DNA of 64,000 nt from Schistosoma mansoni. Lineage: Eukaryota > Platyhelminthes > Trematoda > Strigeidida > Schistosomatidae. How positions within the stretch are numbered: the stretch's first letter is position 1; each line of letters starts with the position of its first letter. Positions 13,601 through 22,988 of this stretch are shown here, piece after piece. The DNA lies in NCBI RefSeq assembly GCF_000237925.1, contig NC_031498.1, forward strand, positions 30,436,923-30,500,922, read 5' to 3'. The notes below the pieces were generated by a model. That model saw only the letters and a list, made by a program, of their open reading frames with translations. It made no database searches and had not been told where the DNA came from. The position numbers and the translations under genes are program-made.

Positions 13601-16600
13601 GCCGGCCGGCTCAGTGGTTTAGTGGTTAGGCGCTCGCGTGCGAGACTGATAGGTCTTGGGTTTGAATCTCACGAGGTGCTATCGTAGATGCTCACTGCTG
13701 AGGAATCCCACAATAGGACGAGTTGGCCGTCCAATGTTCCCAGATTTTCCATGGTGGTCTAGCTTCAATTGATTCATGATCTCAACTATTGAAATTCATA
13801 ATTGTTCTTTTTCATAATAAAATGATGTTAGCTGAAAAAAGAAAAAAAACAAACATTATAAGAGTCAATCTTAACGTATGGATTCTATTGTATTTTATTT
13901 TCGAAAAAAATAACTACTAAGATAAGTAGAGTAAAAGTTGCATTGTGGTGTGGGCTACTTATATCCATATAAGTAGCATATAATGATGGTCAGACATTGA
14001 ATATATTTCAGTAGAAGATCAATAAAGAAAGAACGGAAATGGAACGCGATTGGTATGAAAATGCATGAAGGGTAACAATCAGAAACGATGGCCAGATATT
14101 TGCAGAAGTAACGGTCAAGATTGAGACGATTGAACGATAGTTTTCAATTAACTGTGTACTGTATGGTTGTCAGATTTTAGTGACAGATTTTGTAATTATG
14201 TGTCCTAATACATTCTCAGGAAGGTGTTTTGTAGAGATTTTAGTAATTTTATATAGTTGAGATCATCAATCAATTGAAGCTGGATCACCATGAAAAGCCT
14301 GGAATCACTGGACGACTATTTCGTCCTATTGTGGGACTCCTCAGCAGTGCGCACCCACCATCCTCCTCACGAGATTCGAACCCAGGATCTCTCAGTTTAG
14401 CGAGCGAGCGCCTAACTTCTAGACCACTAAGCCGGCTGGCATCCAACGGAGTTAATGTCTAACTTCAATTAATCCACGAAACTGAGCAACCATTCACCAT
14501 TGTCTTCATCGAATTACTATCTCCTAACAGACCTGGTTGAACTCCACTGGTTACTGTTTCTCACTAGAACTCCAGGAAATACCTCATGGAGCCAGTCACT
14601 AGGGAGTATATGATCATTATCAGGAGAGGGTACTTGTCCACTACAACATATTCAGTTGATATGATGAATCAAGTGAAGCAGATATTACTTCATAACAGTC
14701 GAACAATGTCACTTATTCACAATCACATTTGGCTAGATGATGTACGATGTGATCTGTCTGTTATGTGTATAAACCCAATCGGCTTGAAACAATTGATTCA
14801 TACCTCAGAGGCTGAGATTGGTGTTTTAAACTTAACTGACTGGGCTGGACAGAAGGCAGGATCGATATGGACTCCAGACTGATCGTACGGGTTTCGTGTG
14901 TCATTTGTCCGATCGACAAATCACTTCTCTCTAATTAGCAATATTATGCATTAACAGGTCATCTAGTAGGCACAAGTTATAACAATAATTTAAAATAGTA
15001 ATAGTCTCAATGAGAATATAGTTCTGCTCAGTGGTCTATCGGCTAAGTGCTCTGGAGCGAGACTGGTAAGTTTTCAATTCGAATCTGGCGAGGCGAGGTT
15101 GTGGATGCGCACTGCTGAGGAGTCCCATAATAGGACGAAAAGACCGTCCAGTGCTTCCAGGTTTTCCCTAGTGGTCTAGCTTCAATTGACTCACGCTTTC
15201 AACTATGAAAATACTGAAATCTCCACAAAAAAACCCCTTCTGATAATAAAAACAAATAAACAAATCATTAAGTTCAATATATTCAATGGAAGTTAAGGAA
15301 TGTAGACATTCATGTCAATAAGCAGGATTTCAAGCCTTTTTATAATAAAATGTTCATAAATATCTGGGTAAATTCCAACAACGAAGTTCTACACGGCTCA
15401 GTTAACTGACGAAATACTTTTCTGTATCCATCACTAGTCATTTCCTTTTTCAAACAATCCATATGTGTGAATTAGAGTAGGCGGTGAATTAACATAACAT
15501 AACATATTTCAACTACCTTAGTCAAATGTATTCACCTGTTTTACTTACTTGGTGGTATTGAAAAACAATAATATAAATACAATCTAACTGAGTTACGTAA
15601 TATATATGAACACAAAAGTGTATGTGCTGATTATGATGTAACTAACGTCATAGACAACGCATTCCATGATTATCCCATCCAAGTCATTGTTAATATCGAC
15701 AAATACTAATGTGTTTTTCTGATGGGAAATCTGAGAGCTAATCAATCAGTCGGTCAGTCATTCACAACGTAGAACTTTGTATGTACGTATATCAGTTCGA
15801 GCTGCCATACCATATTAACACAGAGATGCAGTTGTCGATTCAAATCCCATAGTGGTAGATGTAGAAATTGAGCCCGGGCCCCCAAATGCCCTGGTACGGC
15901 CGAGAGTGGGGAGAGTCTGCTCTCCCTCTCGAAATGCTCTCATATGGCCACGCGAATATATAGCCTCTGCCAGGGAAGTCATACTCACTGCCTTCTCGTG
16001 GCGGGGGTGTTGTTCACAAAAGTGAGAGGACGAAAAGCGAATGTCCGGCGCTTTAACCGAGTTGGTGGATGTGGAGGATCCACCTAGTGGAGTTGGAAAA
16101 CCCTGATTCCAAACCAATGGTGCACATGGGCTCCAGTATCCTGAAGGAGCGTATGAACCAACTGTTGGTCATCGGCTACCATGGGACTGCATCTCCTTAC
16201 GATGCTCCACTGCCTTGTGGATTAGACCTTTAGGTCAAAGGCTCCGGGTGTGGCCCCCTAAGAAAGCCACCTGCTTCAGTCTGGGCACCTGGGCAGTATC
16301 AGAGCCCTCACACAAATCTCATTTGATTTGTGTGGCGCATATTTATCTGGTGCTTTCTTTCACCAATATTTATGTTTTTAAATAAATGAAATAAATAAAA
16401 AGATGTAGTAAGAGTATAAGCAGTAATGTGAAAGATTAGGGTTTGAAGATGTAATTCAAGGAGTATAATCCAGTGAAATATATTGGGGAGGAGAAAAAAG
16501 ATAGAGGCATGAAGAGTTCAAAAGATTAGAATTCGGGGGAATACAAAGAGTGGATGCACACTCACCATTGCAAACGATTTTGAGCCATGTCATTCAAGGT

Positions 16601-17687
16601 CTCTAACCATCGGTTGCTATCATCTCGCGAATCCCAACCAGGTAGTCTACAACTAACAACATTGTTCAGTCCACTCGTCAGTGACTTCATGGATTTTTGC
16701 CACGTTTTGGTGTGGCCGCCTCTAGCTCTCTTCCAACCTACTCCTACATCATGGAACATTGCACGTCGGGGCAGTCGGTGGTTGGGCATACGTAACACGT
16801 GTCCCAGCCATCTCAACTGATGAAGTTTCACTACTTCATCAATCAATTTGCCATCCTTACCTAGTACCCGTTTCTTAACAGGTGCATTATTTACTCGGTG
16901 GTCCCAGGATATACGAGCAATGCTTTGAAGACACATATGATCGAATACTAGTAGTCTACGAATATCCTCTACTCTTATCGGTCATGTTTCACTGCCATAA
17001 AGTAGGACGGAACGAACTGCTGCACAAATAAACTCGTCCTTTGGTTACTAGACGGATATCTCGCCTACTCCATAAATGACGTAAGTTGGTGAAAGCTAGA
17101 CGAGCCTTCTGTATCCATGCTGAAATTCCATCGCACACCAGATCACAAGGACTGATGAGACTCCCAAGATAAGTGAACCGGGATCATGGATGCGCACTGC
17201 CGAGTAGTCGCAAAATAAAATAAATTGGTCGTCCAGTGCTTTCAGGTTTTCTATGTTGGTCTAGCTTCAATTGATTCATGATTTCAACTATATAAAATTA
17301 CTGAAATCTCTACAAAACCCCCTTTCTAATAATAAATTAGAGCTCTGTTATCATAACAACAGGTAATTGAGAATAAGAGACAGATGTGTGTAACCATGTT
17401 TTTATGAGTGGTAATCAGTACGTCATACTATAGGGGGGGGAATTCAAAGTGAAAACGGAAGATACAATGTCATGCGTTTTTAAACAACTATGTTACCATC
17501 ACTCATAGTGAATGTACTAACTAATCCCTATCCCTAAACCCTTAACTGTTAATTCCTCATACAGGTTTATAACCGTCAGTTGGTTCTAGTTAGTAAGTGG
17601 ACATTCTCAAGGTCATTCTAGTGTCTCCCAAAATATAACCTTGACATCAGTTTGATTTTAAATTCATGTGACTTTGTTGAATCCACC

Positions 17688-17726
<39 letters not shown>

Positions 17727-20700
17727 GTTGTTATGTAACGAATAATTTCCTGTACAACTAAACAACATACTTAAATAAAAAAATATTTTTATGGTTCCGT
17801 TTTTGTTTTTGTTTTAAAAAAAAAGGAATGAAACACAGTTTGAAATGTGTTTATTATTATTATTAAAGTTTAGATAAGATGGTGGTTGGAGGTAGTCAAC
17901 AGGGAACTCTGCACCCGGGTTTCGTGCTACTTGGCACACGTCAGCAAGGTATACCTGTAATCTTGAGGGAACTGGTGCTCCTTGACGAATTCGATCCCGT
18001 GTCACTCAGCTTCACAGTCAAAGACGTTACCATTGAGCTACTCGGGCCGCGACCACATTGCAACTTGATCGATAGCATTCGATTAACACTGAGAAGGACT
18101 TGACATGCATGACATTGATCACCACACAGTGATCAATCAATTGTGATTGTTAAAGTTTATTAATCTACATAGAGAAGGGTTTCTAGGAAATGAACGATTG
18201 AAGTTGTTCATTGGTTTAGTCCTAATATTGGTTGAAATAGTCAACAAAGTTAAGCCTAATTAAACACTGACTAGTTCATCTGTGCTGATATAATACAAAA
18301 TCATCATTAGAGTTAAGTTAGCCTACAATAACCCTTCCTAGTTCTCCTGGTGATCGACTGGATCATGAAGACATTAACATCTGGAGGGAAGTACGGGATA
18401 CAGTGGACAGCTAGGATGTAGCTGACGATTTAGACTTCGCAGATGATCTGGCTCTTCTGTCGCACACGCAACAACAAATTCAGGAAATGACAATCAGTGT
18501 AGAAGCAGCTTCAGAAACAGTAGGTCTCTATATAAACAAAGGGAAAAGCAAGACTCTCCGATACAACACAGCATGAACCAATCGATTCCGGCCGGCTCAG
18601 TGGTCTAGAGGTTCAGCGCTCGCGCGCGAGACTGTTAGGTCGTGGGTTCGAATCTCGTGTATTGTTTACTTGTCTTATTTCTGTTTAGCCATATCATTCT
18701 TGTGTTACATTGTTTTAAATATTCTATTTTGTTTAGAACAATTAATCTTGGTGAACAAAGTGAACATTTAAATAAACAATTTCATTATTTTGAATCAGTC
18801 AATATGATTTTGTTCTTTATATCACTTGAAGATGTTTATCGTTTCACATATATTCAAGGGAATAAAGTAAGTTGATATTGTTCTCCATGGTGTTATTATT
18901 GCTTATTTAAGATTGTTACCTATTAGACAAGTGTTTCGTCACTAAATAGATTCATCATCAGACCGAAACTATGATTTCTGTCTTGAAATGATTAGTCTAC
19001 TGTTGATACTTTACATGTTATAATTCATACGTAACCGAATATATATCAAGTCAGGGTTGTTGTTAGAGCAGATTATGAAAATGACCGTTGTAACGATGCA
19101 TACTGTTACCCCAAATGCTCTGGTACGGCCGAGAGTGGGGAGAGTCTGCTCTCCCTCTCCAAATACTCTCACATGGCCACGCGAATATATAGCCTCTGCC
19201 AGAGAAGTCATACTCACTGCCTTCTCGTGCCACAGGTGTTGTTTACGAAATTGAGAGGACAAAAAGCGAAGGTCCGGCGCTTTCACCAGGTTGGTGGACA
19301 TGGAAAGTCCACCTAGTGGAGTTGGAAAACCCTGATTCCAAATCAATGGTTCACATGGGCTCCAGTACCCTGAAAGAACAAATGGCGTATGAATCAATCG
19401 TTGGTCACTGGCTACCATGGGACTGCATCTCCTCACGATGTTCCACTGCCTTGTGGATCAGACTTTTAGGTTGAATAGCTCCGGGTGTAACCCCTGTATA
19501 GTATCACAGCCCTCACACAAATCGAATGATTTATGTGACGCATATCTATTTGGTGCCTTATCTTATCAATGTTTATGTATTTAAGTAAAATTTGAAGAAA
19601 AATAAATAATAGATCATATTAACTATTACTGTAGTGAACAAGAAGACGAATGGGGACAGATGAATGTACTAGGGAACAAAATTACAGACTATCTCACTAA
19701 AATCTGACAACCATACAGTAAACAGTTCATTTGCAAACTTATCAATTAATTATCTATTAATTATTTATCACCTATTAATGAATTATCATGACCATTCCTT
19801 CCGCAAATATCAGTCCATTGTCTTTGATTATTATTGTTCATGCATTTTCATACTAATCGCGTTCCGTTCCTGTCCTCTCTTTGTTGATCTTCTACTGAAA
19901 TACATTCAATGTTCGACCGTCATTATATACTACTTATATTGATATAAGTAGTCTACACAACTCTAACTTAAATATCATCAAACAACATTATTTCTTTTGT
20001 TCCTATTAGATTAATCAGTTGTTTTTTCCTCTTTTTTTTTCTTGTTTCTATGATACTACTGATTAATTTTTTTTTGTTTTTTAGATTATTCATCATCCAT
20101 CATTTAAATTATTTGAAGATGTAATCCATTCACCAGATTTAACTAAAAAGGACATTATTGTATTCTTAAATAAATATGATAAATTAAAAGTAATCATTAC
20201 ACAATACAATAATAATAATAATGAAGATCATGTGGATAAAATAGGTGAGTTTCTTTCCTTTTTTTTTAAAAAAAAGCTGTGGAATCCAGGACGTGCGTTT
20301 CGTCCTATTCAGGACTCGTCAGATGGATGTACTTACATCTTAGAGTTGATGTTCACTCTGGGACTTGAAATCAGTACTGTTCGCTTCAAACGCCATTACG
20401 TTATCCACTTAGCCGACGAGTCGTAAATAGGACGAAACGCGCGTCATGGATTTCACTGCTAGCCACTATCCATCTTTGCTTATAATGCTTGTGAATTAAG
20501 GTTATATTGAGGCAATACGCACAGTATGCACATATAGTCAATTAGAGACTGATCAATTGCAGTCCTAAACATTAATAGTAAGATTCAACCAAACAACACC
20601 GAGGGAATTCAAGTATTGAATTGTTTTCAAATCTAATAAGCTTTTAAGAAACAAACGATGATATGACTGAAACGAATGTTTCTTATAATTTTGGAAAGAA

Positions 20701-22937
20701 ATACTCTTTGTGATGTAATCATGGTTATCATTATAAGCATAGATAGATGATGGTTAGCAGTGGAATACAGGATGTGCGTTTCATCCTATTTGATACTTGT
20801 CCGCTGGATGTACCTGTATCACAGAGTTGATGTTCCTGCCGGAGCTTGAACTCAGTACTGTTCGCTTCAAACATCATCGTGTTAGGGGGCATTATTTAGG
20901 CAATCCGTAAAAGATGCACATATGGCCAATATGAGACTGATCAAGTGCAATCCTAAACATCAATGGGAAGATTGAAGTAAACAATACAAAATGAATTCCT
21001 AGTTATCATGTTTGTGAACCATTTAATCTCACAAATGAATTAGTCATTTTGAAAGTTATTACCCTTCTGAATGTAGTTTCATACTTATCAATCACTAAAT
21101 ATTAATCAATGTCATATTTATCTACTCCTTGGTATTGATCAAGTGAATATGTCATTTGATCACCAGCTTAAACCCCTTGGCATTAGTGATTACACAATGG
21201 TTCATCAGTGTAAATATTTTATATCCTATAAGATATCAGTTTTGAGCTAATTAGCTTAGTGTTGATGTTTTCGGTAGTAATATTGGATGACATAAATTTG
21301 GATTGCAAGTGAAGCTTCAAGACAGCATATACGCAGTGGTGATGACCGACAACTATTAAGAATCGTCGGTGGAATAAGGGTTCTTATAAATCATTTCAAC
21401 TGAATATTATGCACACATAAAGTAATTTTACTCTTCTTATCATATATTCATATACTTAACCAGTTATTTATAAGTACTTCTTTTGAAATCTATTCGATTC
21501 TCAGTACTGTGACAATGTTTGATAACTTGAGTGCTTCAGTATATACTTAAGTATATTTTTAGATCGTTTCAAGCATCAATAACTCGGTCAAATGATATTG
21601 GGTGAAGAATAAGAGAAGTGTAAATCTACCAACTAATATTACTTTCAACATTGAAAGAAGCGGGTTTTAATTCCATTGACTCTCTTCCTTCCTTCCTTCC
21701 TTACTTACTTATTTACTTACTTACTTACTTACTTATTTACTTACTTACTTACTTATTTACTTATTTACTTACTTACTTACGCCTATTACCCTTCGTGGAG
21801 GAGCATAGGCCGCACATCAGTATTCTCCATCTACTTACGCCTGTTACTCCACTAATTCTCATATTTGATTAATTCAACATATAATGAACAACCATATGAA
21901 TTCGGATATATAAATTCTTAATCTTTTTGATAATACTGATCATATTAATTATTTCTTGATTGATTATAAACTAATCAAAAGGGGGGGAGGTTGTGAAGAT
22001 TTTAGTAAATTTATAGTTAAAATCATAAGTCAATTGAGGCTAGTACACCATGGAAAACCTGGAAACATTGGATGGCCGTTTCTTCCTATTATGGGAGGTT
22101 GATAGGTCATGGGTTCGAATCTCATGAGGAGGGATCGTGATTAAGCACTGCTGTGGAGTCCCACAATAGGATGAAACGATCTTCTAGTAGTTCCAGGTTT
22201 TCCATGGTAAACTAGCTTCAGCTGACTCATGATTTCAACTATAAAATTACTAAAATCTCTACAAAATCCTCTTCTGATAATGATCATATACTCACTAGTG
22301 ACTGGCTCCATGAGGTATTTCCTGGAGTTCTAGTGAGAATCCATGACAAATGGAGTTCAACCGGGTCTGTTATGAGATAGTAACTCAGTGAAGACAATGG
22401 TGAACAGTCGCTTAACATTGTGTTTGCAATCATTAAGTAAAAAAAGCAGAGTTCTTATTCCATCCTGTATGATCTTCAATAGTTTGCCTATTTTATAACC
22501 ATTTCATTTCTCTAGTTTAGTATAAATAAATTATGAATAACAGTAGAAAAAAACAAGTAACTACAGCTTCATTGACTCTCCCTCTCTCTAGAGAGTAATA
22601 AATAGTTTCCCATCTTTGTTTGTTTCCCATCTTCCATATGTAAGTATGTTTGTGTATAAGTGTGAATGTTCACCTATCCATGTATATGGGTACACGTTTA
22701 CATGTTCACAGAATCTTTTGTAAGAAAAAAGCAACTGGGGATATAAATAATTGAAATCATTATTGATTTGTAAGTAATAAACATTCAGTGATATACTGCT
22801 ATTATTGGTACTATTACTACTACTACTACTATTACTATTACTACTACTATTACTACTACTACTGTTACTACTATTACTATTACTACTATTACTATTACTA
22901 CTACTACCACTACCATTACTACTACTACTACTACCAC

Positions 22938-22988
<51 letters not shown>

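Noticed and set aside
15815-16117. 100-codon minus frame and similar frames at 19011, 38975 and 2547
   Set aside because: They are the antisense frame of repeat R; the reading differs between copies and shows no selection for protein.
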